A stretch of 64,000 nucleotides of DNA, from positions 1 to 64,000 of the forward strand of contig JAFXVX010000001.1 in NCBI GenBank assembly GCA_017534745.1, written 5' to 3'. The stretch's first letter is position 1. Every line of letters starts with the position of its first letter. Under the pieces are notes generated by a model. The model worked only from the letters and a program-made list of their open reading frames with translations, was not told where the DNA came from and made no database searches. Source of the stretch: Bacteroidales bacterium. Its GTDB lineage: Bacteria; Bacteroidota; Bacteroidia; Bacteroidales; UBA932. Below are positions 9,136-16,535 of the stretch, one piece after another. Both the position numbers and the translations under genes were made by a program.

Positions 9136-9167
9136 TTTGGTCGGGACGGGATTTATGAGTATATTTG
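9136..9167 (+). promoter_or_regulatory. Consensus promoter of bcp, identical to the CDF promoter
   Basis: TTTG (9136-9139), 20-base spacer, TATATTTG (9160-9167): an ideal Bacteroidota promoter, 19 bases before the bcp ATG. Bases 9136-9166 are identical over 31 positions, spacer included, to the promoter on the minus strand at 15837-15807. The -33 box lies in the right arm of a small palindrome CCAAAG-CC-CTTTGG (9127-9140). Confidence 0.82.
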
Positions 9168-9186
9168 GAGAGAAAATTGTTTTGTC

Positions 9187-9648
9187 ATGTTGAAAATCGG
9201 AGAAAGGATGCCGTCGTTCGAGGTCATGGACCAGGACGGGAAAATGGTGAGTTCGGAGGAGTTTGTCGGAAACGGAAAGAAAACGATAATCTACTTCTAT
9301 CCAAAGGACAATACCTCGGGATGCACGGCGGAAGCCTGCTCGTTCAGGGATAATTATGCCGCCCTGACGGCGGCTGGATATAATGTCGTCGGCGTGAGCA
9401 AGGACAGCGCCAAGTCGCACACCGGCTTCAAGGCCAGGTATGAGCTTCCGTTCCGCCTTTTGGCCGACACATCGACTAAGATGCTGCAGGACTTCGGTGC
9501 CTGGGGCGAGAAGAAAATGTACGGCAAGACCGTCCTGGGGACACTTCGCCGCACATTCATCTTTGACGAGGACGGCATCCTGACCCGCATTATCGAGAAG
9601 GTGGACACAAAAAATGCCGCGGGGCAGATTCTTGAGGGACAGCCTTGA
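9187..9648 (+). CDS. bcp: Thioredoxin-dependent peroxiredoxin, Bcp/PrxQ type
   Basis: 153 residues, the usual length for Bcp. The active-site stretch SGCTAEACSFRD contains both the peroxidatic Cys and the resolving Cys five residues later, as in the atypical two-Cys PrxQ group. The preceding YFYPKDNT is also typical. It reduces hydrogen peroxide and organic hydroperoxides in the cytoplasm with electrons from thioredoxin. It has its own strong promoter directly upstream, shared in sequence with the CDF metal transporter 6.6 kb away. Transcription probably ends before greA, which also has its own promoter. Confidence 0.95.
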   Translation: MLKIGERMPSFEVMDQDGKMVSSEEFVGNGKKTIIYFYPKDNTSGCTAEACSFRDNYAALTAAGYNVVGVSKDSAKSHTGFKARYELPFRLLADTSTKMLQDFGAWGEKKMYGKTVLGTLRRTFIFDEDGILTRIIEKVDTKNAAGQILEGQP

Positions 9649-9676
9649 TATATGTGAAGAAAATGGCGATCCCTTT

Positions 9677-9705
9677 TTTGTTTTAACGGATTTTTGGTAT
9701 ATTTG
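9677..9705 (+). promoter_or_regulatory. greA promoter
   Basis: TTTG at 9677-9680, 17-base spacer, TATATTTG at 9698-9705. This gives an mRNA leader of about 70 bases before the greA ATG at 9783. Confidence 0.65.
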
Positions 9706-9782
9706 CAACCGGAAACGGGTTCTGCTGCAAAGGCAGGACTCATTTTTAGTTACCCTGAGTGGAAGATTAAAAAAATTTAAAT

Positions 9783-10250
9783 ATGGAGATCGAATACATG
9801 ACCCAGGAGGGTCTTGACAAACTCAAGAAAGAACTTGCCGATGCGCTGGCGCAGAGGCCGGTAATCTCGGCCGCCATCGCCGAAGCCCGCGAAAAAGGCG
9901 ACCTTTCGGAGAACGCCGAATACGACGCCGCCCGCGAGGCGCAGGGCCTTCTCGAGGTCAAAATCGCACGTCTGAAAAACAAGGTGGCCGCTGCGCGCGT
10001 CATCGACGAGTCCAAGCTCTCGACCGACAAGGTCCAGCTCCTTTCCAAAGTGAAGGTGCAGAACCTCGCCAATAAAGCCGTGATGGAGTTTACCATCGTG
10101 GGCGAATCCGAGGCCGATTTCTCGAAAGGCCGCCTCGCCTCTACGACGCCTATCGGCAAGGCCCTCATGGGCCACGGCAAGGGCGAGACCGTGTCGGCCC
10201 AGGTGCCGTCCGGCGTGATGCAGTTCCAGATTCTTGACATTTCCCTCTAG
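9783..10250 (+). CDS. greA: Transcription elongation factor GreA
   Basis: 155 residues, standard length. The N-terminal antiparallel coiled coil carries the acidic tip in REKGDLSENAEYDAAREAQ, which enters the RNA polymerase secondary channel to stimulate cleavage of backtracked RNA. The C-terminal FKBP-like domain contains STTPIGKALMGHGKGE, highly conserved in Gre factors. The HIT gene follows after two bases, so the two are co-transcribed. Bacteroidota usually carry greA next to a HIT-family gene, as here. Confidence 0.97.
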   Translation: MEIEYMTQEGLDKLKKELADALAQRPVISAAIAEAREKGDLSENAEYDAAREAQGLLEVKIARLKNKVAAARVIDESKLSTDKVQLLSKVKVQNLANKAVMEFTIVGESEADFSKGRLASTTPIGKALMGHGKGETVSAQVPSGVMQFQILDISL

Positions 10251-10252
10251 AG

Positions 10253-10657
10253 ATGGCTACCATTTTCACAAAGATTGCGGCCGGCGAGATTCCCTCGTAC
10301 AAGGTCGCCGAGAGTCCGGAATTCTACGCCTTCCTGGACATCAATCCCCTCGCCGAGGGCCACACCCTCGTGATTCCGAGGCACATTGAGGACGACTACA
10401 TCTTCAATCTTCCCGAGAAGACCTACGAGGGCCTCTGGGCCTTTGCCCGCAAGGTCGCCGCGGCCCAGAAAGCCGCGTTGCCATGCAAGAGGATAGGAGT
10501 CGCCGTCCTCGGCCTCGAGGTGCCCCACACCCATATCCATCTCGTCCCTCTCCAGAGCGAGGCAGATATGGATTTCCGCAAGCCCAAGCTCAGCCTCTCC
10601 CCGGAGAGGATGAAAGAGATTGCGGACAGCATCCTTTCCGAATATGAGAAACTTTAG
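10253..10657 (+). CDS. HIT-family nucleotide hydrolase (Hint-like)
   Basis: 134 residues. The HIT signature HTHIHLVPL is near the C-terminus, and the N-terminal FTKIAAGEIPSYKV and DINPLAEGHTLVIPRH are typical of the Hint branch. The central His attacks the alpha-phosphate of AMP-linked substrates such as adenosine phosphoramidates or AMP-lysine. Two bases after greA, and its last codons overlap the start of the following lipoprotein gene. Confidence 0.95.
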   Translation: MATIFTKIAAGEIPSYKVAESPEFYAFLDINPLAEGHTLVIPRHIEDDYIFNLPEKTYEGLWAFARKVAAAQKAALPCKRIGVAVLGLEVPHTHIHLVPLQSEADMDFRKPKLSLSPERMKEIADSILSEYEKL

Positions 10658-11729
10658 TTTCCTTGCGGCGGCCATTGCTTTTGCAACGGCCGTTTCCTGC
10701 ACCGGGGGCGCCTCGGTGAGCGGCGTCCTTTCCGGCGCTGACGGCGGGACTGTAGTCCTGCGCCAGCTCTCCGGTCCGAGCGACACCGTGAAGGTGTCTC
10801 CTTCCGGCACCTACAGGGCTCATCTGAAGATCGAAGAGCCGGAGTATGTCTATATCTCCAGGAATGGCCGCCAGGTCGCCTCGCTGCTTCTGGATAAGGG
10901 AGACAGGGTTAAAGTTTCTTCCGACACCCTTGGCCGTGACCTTTCGATTGAAGGATCTGAGCAGAGTCTTCTCCTTACAGAAGTGGAGAAGGATTACGCC
11001 GATTTTACAAAAGCATTTTCCTCGGAGCCCGAAGCCGCAGGCAAGGCTAGGATTTACGTCGATTATTATCGTAGCAGGGTGTCCTATGTGCTGAACAACA
11101 CAAAGTCACTGACTTCGGTCCAGGTGCTCTTCCAGAAGGCTCCCAGCGGAATCCCGGTGTTCAACCAGCTCACCGACGCTCTTCTGCTTTCTACAGTTGC
11201 CGATTCGCTTTCGAGCGTATATCCCAATTCACGGTATGTGGTTTCCCTCCGGAAAGAGGCGGAGCTCAGGAAGAACCGCCTCGACCTTGATAGCAGGCTT
11301 CGCAACGCGACCCTTCAGTCTTTCCCCGAGATCGAGCTCGCGGACAACGCCGGGGTCCGGAGAAAGCTCTCCGAGGTCGAAGGTAAAGTGGTAATGCTCT
11401 ATTTCTGGACGGCGACTGCTGGGCAGAACATGTTTAATACGGCATCTCTCATCCTCATGTACGAGCAGTACCATCCGAAGGGATTCGAGATCTTTGCGGT
11501 TTCCCTGGACACGGAAAAGACCGAATGGGCGGCCATGGTCAGGGAGCAGAAACTTCCGTGGATCAATGTCTGCGACACTAGGGGAGGCGCGTCCCCGTAC
11601 GCCGGCATCTACAATGTGACCTCCGTTCCGAACGCTTTCTTCATCGTGGACGGCGACATTGACTCCGGTGCCTCTGTCACCGATGAGGAGACCCTCCGTG
11701 CCTATCTCAAGCAGAAGTTCGGAAAATGA
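10644..11729 (+). CDS. Thioredoxin-fold lipoprotein lacking the CXXC pair (DUF4369/TlpA-like)
   Basis: Start set at ATG 10644, overlapping the HIT stop by 14 bases, because it yields a lipoprotein signal with Cys in TAVSC at about residue 19; the frame opens earlier at 10620. 361 residues. Residues ~20-120 look like the beta-sandwich DUF4369 domain that precedes TlpA-type thioredoxins in Bacteroidota. Residues ~225-361 are the thioredoxin fold (VVMLYFWTATAGQN, FEIFAVSLDTEK, VTSVPNAFFIVDG with cis-Pro). Where a redox protein has W-C-x-x-C, this one has WTATAG, so it cannot act as a disulfide reductase. It may bind a partner or be vestigial. nadD starts within its stop codon. Confidence 0.82.
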   Translation: MRNFSFLAAAIAFATAVSCTGGASVSGVLSGADGGTVVLRQLSGPSDTVKVSPSGTYRAHLKIEEPEYVYISRNGRQVASLLLDKGDRVKVSSDTLGRDLSIEGSEQSLLLTEVEKDYADFTKAFSSEPEAAGKARIYVDYYRSRVSYVLNNTKSLTSVQVLFQKAPSGIPVFNQLTDALLLSTVADSLSSVYPNSRYVVSLRKEAELRKNRLDLDSRLRNATLQSFPEIELADNAGVRRKLSEVEGKVVMLYFWTATAGQNMFNTASLILMYEQYHPKGFEIFAVSLDTEKTEWAAMVREQKLPWINVCDTRGGASPYAGIYNVTSVPNAFFIVDGDIDSGASVTDEETLRAYLKQKFGK

Positions 11730-12286
11730 AAATTGCCGTCTATTCCGGGTCCTTCAACCCGCTGCATATAGGCCATCTCGCTATCATGGAGCACCTTACG
11801 CTCTGCATGGACTTCGGGAAGGTCTATCTTGTAGTGTCCCCGAAGAACCCGCTTAAAGACGGAGTCCAGGCGGCAAGCGGCAGAGCCCGCTATGAGGCCG
11901 CATGCGAGGCTCTTGCCCGCCATCCGGGCCTCCGGGTGAAGGCTGATCCGGTCGAGCTCAGGATGCGTCCCCCGTATTACACGATACGCACTCTGGACGC
12001 ACTTCGCCGCAGGGAGAAGGAGAATGAATTCACGCTCGTCATCGGAGGCGACCAGCTCGCCGATTTCCGCCGCTGGAAGGACTACGGCCGTATCCTCAGG
12101 GAATACGGCGTCGTGGTCTTCCCACGCGAAGGCTCCGACAGCGCCGCCGACAGGGCCTCCCTCCTCGCCGAGGACCCATCCTACAGGATAGTCCTCGCCG
12201 ACAGTTTCGCTCGCGTTGACGTCTCCTCCACGCAAATCCGTGAGATGCTCTCTCTCGGCGCCGACCCCTCCGCCCTGCTCATGTGA
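11726..12286 (+). CDS. nadD: Nicotinate-nucleotide adenylyltransferase
   Basis: 186 residues. GSFNPLHIGHL is the nucleotidyltransferase (T/H)xGH motif, and VDVSSTQIREML is the C-terminal ISSTxIR-like ATP-binding motif. It transfers AMP from ATP to nicotinate mononucleotide, giving deamido-NAD. The ATG overlaps the previous stop by four bases (ATGA), so translation is coupled to the lipoprotein gene. Confidence 0.96.
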   Translation: MKIAVYSGSFNPLHIGHLAIMEHLTLCMDFGKVYLVVSPKNPLKDGVQAASGRARYEAACEALARHPGLRVKADPVELRMRPPYYTIRTLDALRRREKENEFTLVIGGDQLADFRRWKDYGRILREYGVVVFPREGSDSAADRASLLAEDPSYRIVLADSFARVDVSSTQIREMLSLGADPSALLM

Positions 12287-12293
12287 TTTTTTA

Positions 12294-12301
12294 TATATTT
12301 G
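12294..12301 (+). promoter_or_regulatory. -7 box TATATTTG, four bases before an ATG
   Basis: The box ends four bases upstream of the ATG at 12306, so transcription would begin at or beside the start codon and give a leaderless message. No clear -33 TTTG is seen at the right distance. Confidence 0.5.
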
Positions 12302-12305
12302 CAGT

Positions 12306-13361
12306 ATGATAAAAGGAAGAAGATATTATTTCGGCGGGCTGAAGGTGGATGTGGCGGTGGAGGAGCCGTGGGATTTCAGGGAGTTGCTTCCTGAAGAGAA
12401 AGTGATAGCGGAAAGGCTTTCGAAGGGTGAGGACATCGGAGTTATACCAGTCCCTGCAGACAAACTTGAGGACCTGTCGCTGAACGAGCAGCTGACCGGC
12501 AAGGCCGGTGTGAAGCCCCAGCGCTATATGCTTGATTTCTCGCAGTATGCGCCTTTCGAGGTGCCTTCCGACGGGTCTTCTGCAGATTTCTCGCTGACTA
12601 TTCGTGCCGATGAGCCGGAGTGGCTCATTGAAGCCGAGAAAGAGAAGTCTTCCTGGGAAAAGGTCGTTGCTGTCGATGAGATTCCTCCGTTCTATTTTGG
12701 CTACAAACTGGCTGAGAAGACCATCTATGAATTCTTCCCTGTCAACGACATAAGCGCCGGCCTTCTTGTGCTGAATGAAGATTCGACCGTCGGCGAATAT
12801 TATTCCCGCCCCAGGATGGGATCGAGGGCGACCATGTTCCAGGTCAACACCTCCCTGATGATAATGTTCACCTTCGTCGGTGCGACAAAGGGCAGCCTTC
12901 TTCTCCACTCCTCCGCCGTCCGTCATGGCGGCGAGGCCAATCTCTTTTTCGGTGTCAGCGGCACCGGTAAGAGCACCCACAGCCGCCTCTGGCTGCAGTA
13001 CGTCGAAGGCACTGACCTTCTCAACGACGACAACCCTGTAGTCCGTTTCGAAGACGGCCGGCTCTGGGCTTACGGGACCCCCTGGAGCGGCAAGACCCTC
13101 TGCTACCGCAACGTCAAGGCGCCTGTGAGGGCGATGGTCCGCCTCGAGCAGGCCCCGGAGAATGTCATCGAGGATCTCGTCTCCCTCAATGCCTACGCAA
13201 GCGTAATCGCCGCCGTATCCACCATCAGGTGGAACAGCCATATAATGGATCTCATCATCCCCGTTGTGGAAAAAATCGCAATGGAGGTGCCCTGCTGGCA
13301 GCTCCGTTGCCGCCCTGACGAGGAAGCGGTGCGCGTCTGCAAGGCTGCAATAGAAGGATAA
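12306..13361 (+). CDS. HprK/PEPCK-like P-loop protein of unknown substrate
   Basis: 351 residues from ATG 12306. The frame is open from 12216 but overlaps nadD, and this start follows a -7 box. The C-terminal half carries an HPr-kinase-like nucleotide site: Walker A GVSGTGKSTHSR near residues 218-229, an acidic LLNDDNPVV about 20 residues later (Walker B-like), and GTPWSGKT. The N-terminal ~200 residues are unrecognised. This P-loop subset is often seen as an unassigned 'HPr kinase-like' or peptide-modifying kinase relative. There is no HPr, PqqD-like or precursor peptide gene next to it, so the substrate is unknown. The stop overlaps the next ATG by one base (TAATG). Confidence 0.72.
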   Translation: MIKGRRYYFGGLKVDVAVEEPWDFRELLPEEKVIAERLSKGEDIGVIPVPADKLEDLSLNEQLTGKAGVKPQRYMLDFSQYAPFEVPSDGSSADFSLTIRADEPEWLIEAEKEKSSWEKVVAVDEIPPFYFGYKLAEKTIYEFFPVNDISAGLLVLNEDSTVGEYYSRPRMGSRATMFQVNTSLMIMFTFVGATKGSLLLHSSAVRHGGEANLFFGVSGTGKSTHSRLWLQYVEGTDLLNDDNPVVRFEDGRLWAYGTPWSGKTLCYRNVKAPVRAMVRLEQAPENVIEDLVSLNAYASVIAAVSTIRWNSHIMDLIIPVVEKIAMEVPCWQLRCRPDEEAVRVCKAAIEG

Positions 13362-13891
13362 TGCCGCGCAAACTCCTCAATATCGAGCTCGGCCGCGTTA
13401 GCGCGGAGGAGTACCACGCCCTGCCCGAATCGGGGCTGGTGGTGGTGCTTGACAACGTGCGCAGCGCCCATAACGTCGGCTCGGCTTTCCGCTCCTCGGA
13501 CGCCTTCAAAGTGGATAAAGTGATGCTCTGCGGCATCACCGCAGTCCCTCCGTCAGCTGAGATCCACAAAAGCGCTATAGGAGCGGAGCTAAGCGTCCCG
13601 TTCATCCACTATGACGATACTCTGGATGCCGTGCGGGATCTCAAGGCCGCCGGCTACACCGTCGTCAGCGTCGAGCAGACGGTGTCTTCCGTCAAGCTGG
13701 ATAAGTTCTCCAGGAAGCCCGGCGCCCGCTACGCCTTCATCTTCGGCAACGAAGTTGACGGCGTGCGGCAGGATGTCGTGGATGCTTCCGATCTTTCTCT
13801 GGAGATTCCCCAGTACGGCACAAAACATTCCCTGAACGTCTCGGTCTCGGTCGGCATCGTCCTCTGGGCCGCAACCCATCCTTCGATATGA
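13361..13891 (+). CDS. SpoU/TrmH-family RNA 2'-O-methyltransferase
   Basis: 176 residues. All three SpoU motifs are present: NVRSAHNVGSAFR (motif 1), FIFGNEVDGV (motif 2) and SLNVSVSVGIVLW (motif 3), making the trefoil-knot SAM site. It methylates a ribose in tRNA or rRNA; the substrate is not evident. It is the small catalytic-domain-only version without an RNA-binding extension. It overlaps both neighbours by one and four bases, so the genes from 12306 to murB are one transcription unit. Confidence 0.92.
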   Translation: MPRKLLNIELGRVSAEEYHALPESGLVVVLDNVRSAHNVGSAFRSSDAFKVDKVMLCGITAVPPSAEIHKSAIGAELSVPFIHYDDTLDAVRDLKAAGYTVVSVEQTVSSVKLDKFSRKPGARYAFIFGNEVDGVRQDVVDASDLSLEIPQYGTKHSLNVSVSVGIVLWAATHPSI

Positions 13892-14901
13892 TACGCATCC
13901 CCTCCTTTGACCTTTCCTCCCGCAACACCTTCGGAATGAAGGTGAGTTGCGCCATGTATATAGAATATACTTCTGTTGAAGAGCTCAAGAGCATTCTTGC
14001 TGAGGCGCTTCCGCAGCCGGTGTTCCACATCGGCGGAGGCTCGAACCTTCTGTTTCGGGGCGATTTCCCCGGGACCGTGCTTCACTCAGCCATCACAGGG
14101 ATAGACTTCCACGACGATGGGGACGAGGTGATCGCGGAAGTCGGCGCCGGAGTAGTGTTCGATGATTTTGTCGCCGAATCCTGCCGCAGGGGCCTCTGGG
14201 GCGTTGAAAACCTTTCCCTGATTCCCGGAGAGGCCGGCGCCTCCGCCGTCCAGAACATCGGTGCCTACGGTGTCGAGGCCGGCGATGTGATAGACAAGGT
14301 ATTCTGCATAGAGGCTTCGAGTGGAAAGGAGGTTGTTTTCCGCGCCTCAGAGTGCGCTTACGGATACCGCGACTCGCGCTTCAAGCACGAGAAGGGGCGC
14401 TATATTGTGACCAGGGTGACATTCCGCCTCACAAGGCGCTACTGCCCTTCGCTGGGCTACGGCAACATAAAGGCAGCCCTCGAGGGCCGCGACCTGGAAG
14501 CCCTCACCCCTTTGGACGTGAGAGATGCTATCATACGCATACGCCGGGAAAAACTTCCCGATCCGGCGGAGATCGGCAGTGCCGGCAGTTTCTTCAAGAA
14601 TCCGGTGATATCGAAGGAGCATTTCGACAGGATACTTGCCTCGGTTCCCGACGGGAAGGTGCCGCACTTCGACCTCCCGGACGGGACGGTCAAGGTCCCG
14701 GCCGCGTGGATGATAGACACCTGCGGCTTCCGCGGTGCCGTGAGGGGCGGGGCAAAAGTCTTCGAGAAGCAGCCCCTTGTCATCGTCAACGATTCTGGCA
14801 GCGCGTCCCCGGAGGACATTATCGCCCTCGAGGACGAAGTCATAGCCGCCGTCCGCGACCGCTTCGGCGTCATCCTGCACCCCGAGGTGGAGCATATCTA
14901 A
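13888..14901 (+). CDS. murB: UDP-N-acetylenolpyruvoylglucosamine reductase
   Basis: 337 residues. The FAD-binding motif HIGGGSNLL is at ~47-55, the catalytic region IPGEAGASAVQNIGAYG in the middle, and GSAGSFFKNPV contains the active-site Ser. The length and the long C-terminal segment fit the type I (E. coli-like) enzyme. It reduces UDP-GlcNAc-enolpyruvate to UDP-MurNAc with NADPH in peptidoglycan synthesis. The ATGA overlap couples it to the methyltransferase gene. Transcription converges with the CDF gene 12 bases beyond the stop. Confidence 0.97.
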   Translation: MIRIPSFDLSSRNTFGMKVSCAMYIEYTSVEELKSILAEALPQPVFHIGGGSNLLFRGDFPGTVLHSAITGIDFHDDGDEVIAEVGAGVVFDDFVAESCRRGLWGVENLSLIPGEAGASAVQNIGAYGVEAGDVIDKVFCIEASSGKEVVFRASECAYGYRDSRFKHEKGRYIVTRVTFRLTRRYCPSLGYGNIKAALEGRDLEALTPLDVRDAIIRIRREKLPDPAEIGSAGSFFKNPVISKEHFDRILASVPDGKVPHFDLPDGTVKVPAAWMIDTCGFRGAVRGGAKVFEKQPLVIVNDSGSASPEDIIALEDEVIAAVRDRFGVILHPEVEHI

Positions 14902-14913
14902 AAAGGGAACGCC

Positions 14914-15798
14914 CTACTTTCGGGGCTCCATATGCACAGTGATAAACGAGCCGGAGCCGAAACGCTCACGGAAGCGCTTCTCTACCTCCGTAGCAATGGC
15001 ATGTGCCTGATTAAGCGACAGTTCTCCGTCGAGACGGATGTGGACTTCCGCGGCGATGTGGCTGCCGATACGGCGCGTGCGGAGGTGATGGGGATCGCTC
15101 ACGCCCGGAACGGCGCTGATAAGATCGACCATCTCTTTTTCTGTCTCCACGGGGAGGGATTTATCAGTAAGCTCTCCAAAACTGGGACCGAGAAGATCCC
15201 ATGCCACCTTCACCAGCATAGCGCCAACTACGATAGAGGCCAGGGGATCAAGCACTGTCCAGCGATCTCCCAGCAGGATTGCGCCGCCTATGCCGATTGC
15301 CGCGCCTATGGACGAGAGCGCGTCGGAGCGGTGATGCCAGGCATTGGCTTCCAGCGCCGAGGATTCCAGACTCTTGCCTTTGATGCGGGTATATTGATAC
15401 AGCAACTCTTTGACTACTATAGAAACAAGCGCCACCCAAAGGGCGATCGTCCCCGGCTTCTCTATCTCCCCGCCCTGCAGCCATGAGGCCAGCTTCATAG
15501 CCCCGCTGACTACAATCCCTATCGCCGCGGCCGCAAGGGCAAGGCCGATAAGGAGAGTCGCCAGGGTCTCGAATTTGCCGTGGCCGTAGTCGTGGCTCTC
15601 GTCCTCCGGCAGCCCGCTGATGCGCACGAACACCAGCACCACAATGTCGGTCACGAAATCCGACACGGAGTGTACCGCGTCCGACACCATCGCCGCGCTG
15701 TGGCCCACAATCCCCGCCACCAGCTTCAGCACAACCAGCAGCAGGTTCACCACACTCCCCGCGAGCGTCACCCTCGCTATTTTCTTCTCCCTTGTCAT
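14914..15798 (-). CDS. Cation diffusion facilitator (FieF/CzcD-like metal efflux)
   Basis: Start set at 15798 (protein begins MTREKKIARV), giving 294 residues. The open frame extends to 15990 but only through the promoter and hairpin region. Six membrane helices; the metal site has Asp in SDAVHSVSDFVTD (helix 2) and HHRSD (helix 5, HxxxD), followed by the cytosolic ferredoxin-like domain with LHxR-like HHLRTRRIG and HIRLDGELSL. CDF proteins export Zn2+, Fe2+ or similar by proton antiport; HxxxD with D in helix 2 is compatible with Zn/Fe. Its promoter is identical over 31 bp to that of bcp, suggesting joint metal/oxidative stress control or a shared portable promoter. Confidence 0.92.
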   Translation of the reverse strand: MTREKKIARVTLAGSVVNLLLVVLKLVAGIVGHSAAMVSDAVHSVSDFVTDIVVLVFVRISGLPEDESHDYGHGKFETLATLLIGLALAAAAIGIVVSGAMKLASWLQGGEIEKPGTIALWVALVSIVVKELLYQYTRIKGKSLESSALEANAWHHRSDALSSIGAAIGIGGAILLGDRWTVLDPLASIVVGAMLVKVAWDLLGPSFGELTDKSLPVETEKEMVDLISAVPGVSDPHHLRTRRIGSHIAAEVHIRLDGELSLNQAHAIATEVEKRFRERFGSGSFITVHMEPRK

Positions 15799-15805
15799 AT
15801 CTTCC

Positions 15806-15837
15806 GAAATATACTCATAAATCCCGTCCCGACCAAA
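15806..15837 (-). promoter_or_regulatory. CDF promoter, identical 31 bp to the bcp promoter
   Basis: On the minus strand: TTTG (15837-15834), 20-base spacer, TATATTT then C (15813-15806). The last base of the box is only seven bases from the CDF ATG, so the message would be leaderless or nearly so. The match to 9136-9166 covers both boxes and the whole spacer without a mismatch. Confidence 0.8.
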
Positions 15838-15857
15838 ACCCTTCCCGGGAAATTGCA

Positions 15858-15919
15858 AGAGAGGACGCGGGTCTCCTGCAAAGGATTTCGGGGCTGATGC
15901 AGGGCGGGGCGTCCTCTCT
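15858..15919. repeat. Hairpin upstream of the CDF promoter
   Basis: Perfect 11-bp outer stem AGAGAGGACGC (15858-15868)/GCGTCCTCTCT (15909-15919) enclosing a perfect 6-bp stem CCTGCA (15875-15880)/TGCAGG (15898-15903). A small palindrome TTCCCGGGAA sits at 15842-15851. Its position relative to the shared promoter mirrors the hairpin at 9018-9130, though the stem sequences differ. Confidence 0.75.
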
Positions 15920-15947
15920 ATATCGTACGACGGGGCAAAGGAAAGTT

Positions 15948-15984
15948 CTTCCGGATGATTTTCCAAGGGGAAAATGTCCGGAAG
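15948..15984. repeat. Second inverted repeat in the CDF/CYTH intergenic region
   Basis: CTTCCGGA...TCCGGAAG and ATTTTCC/GGAAAAT form a 15-bp stem interrupted by a one- or two-base bulge, loop AAGG. It lies between the divergent CDF and CYTH promoters and could be a transcription barrier or an operator. The intergenic region 15799-16041 holds these hairpins and promoters and no gene. Confidence 0.65.
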
Positions 15985-16029
15985 GTGCATTTATTTATGT
16001 TTCTTTAAGAGAATTTTTGTTTTTTTAGA

Positions 16030-16037
16030 TATATTTG
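16030..16037 (+). promoter_or_regulatory. -7 box TATATTTG before the CYTH gene
   Basis: The box ends four bases before the ATG at 16042, the same spacing as at 12294-12306, so a leaderless mRNA is likely. A TTTG at 16016-16019 is too close (10 bases) to be a regular -33 box. Confidence 0.5.
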
Positions 16038-16041
16038 CCTT

Positions 16042-16524
16042 ATGAACATTGAAACGGAGCGGAAGTTCCTTGTCCGCGACAGCTCATACAAGGATTTTGA
16101 GACCGGCTCTCACGACATCAAGCAGGGCTACATCGCCCACGACAGCGGCAACACCGTCCGTGTCCGCCTGCAGGACGGCAGGGGAGTCCTGACCATCAAG
16201 GGGCCGTCGGCTCCCGGCGGGATGAGCCGCAGGGAGTGGGAAAAGGAAATCCCCGCCGATGAGGCGCTGGAGCTGTTCGCCCTCTGCAAGGGCGGGAAGG
16301 TGGAGAAGGTGCGCCATATCGTCCCCGCGGGGGGCGGGCGCTTTTTCGAGGTGGACGAGTTTTCAGGTGATAATGAAGGCCTTGTGATGGCTGAAATCGA
16401 GCTTGGAAGCGAAGATGAGGCCTTTGAAAAGCCCGCATGGCTCGGGGAGGAAGTGACGGGAGACCGCCGTTATTACAACTCCTATCTGACCGTCCACCCG
16501 TTCAAGACCTGGTTTGACAAATAA
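16042..16524 (+). CDS. CYTH-domain protein (triphosphate tunnel metalloenzyme)
   Basis: 160 residues. The N-terminal ExExK signature is present as IETERKFLV, with further basic and acidic tunnel residues ([48 protein letters not shown]). This resembles small bacterial CYTH proteins that hydrolyse inorganic triphosphate or polyphosphate; the substrate cannot be told from sequence. First gene of a run with glyA, rpiB and truB, 11 bases before glyA. Confidence 0.92.
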   Translation: MNIETERKFLVRDSSYKDFETGSHDIKQGYIAHDSGNTVRVRLQDGRGVLTIKGPSAPGGMSRREWEKEIPADEALELFALCKGGKVEKVRHIVPAGGGRFFEVDEFSGDNEGLVMAEIELGSEDEAFEKPAWLGEEVTGDRRYYNSYLTVHPFKTWFDK

Positions 16525-16535
16525 ACACTTTATAT

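Noticed and set aside
15799..15990. N-terminal extension of the CDF transporter by 64 residues
   Set aside because: The extra codons run through the promoter and hairpins and are not CDF-like; the first membrane-domain residues follow ATG 15798 directly.
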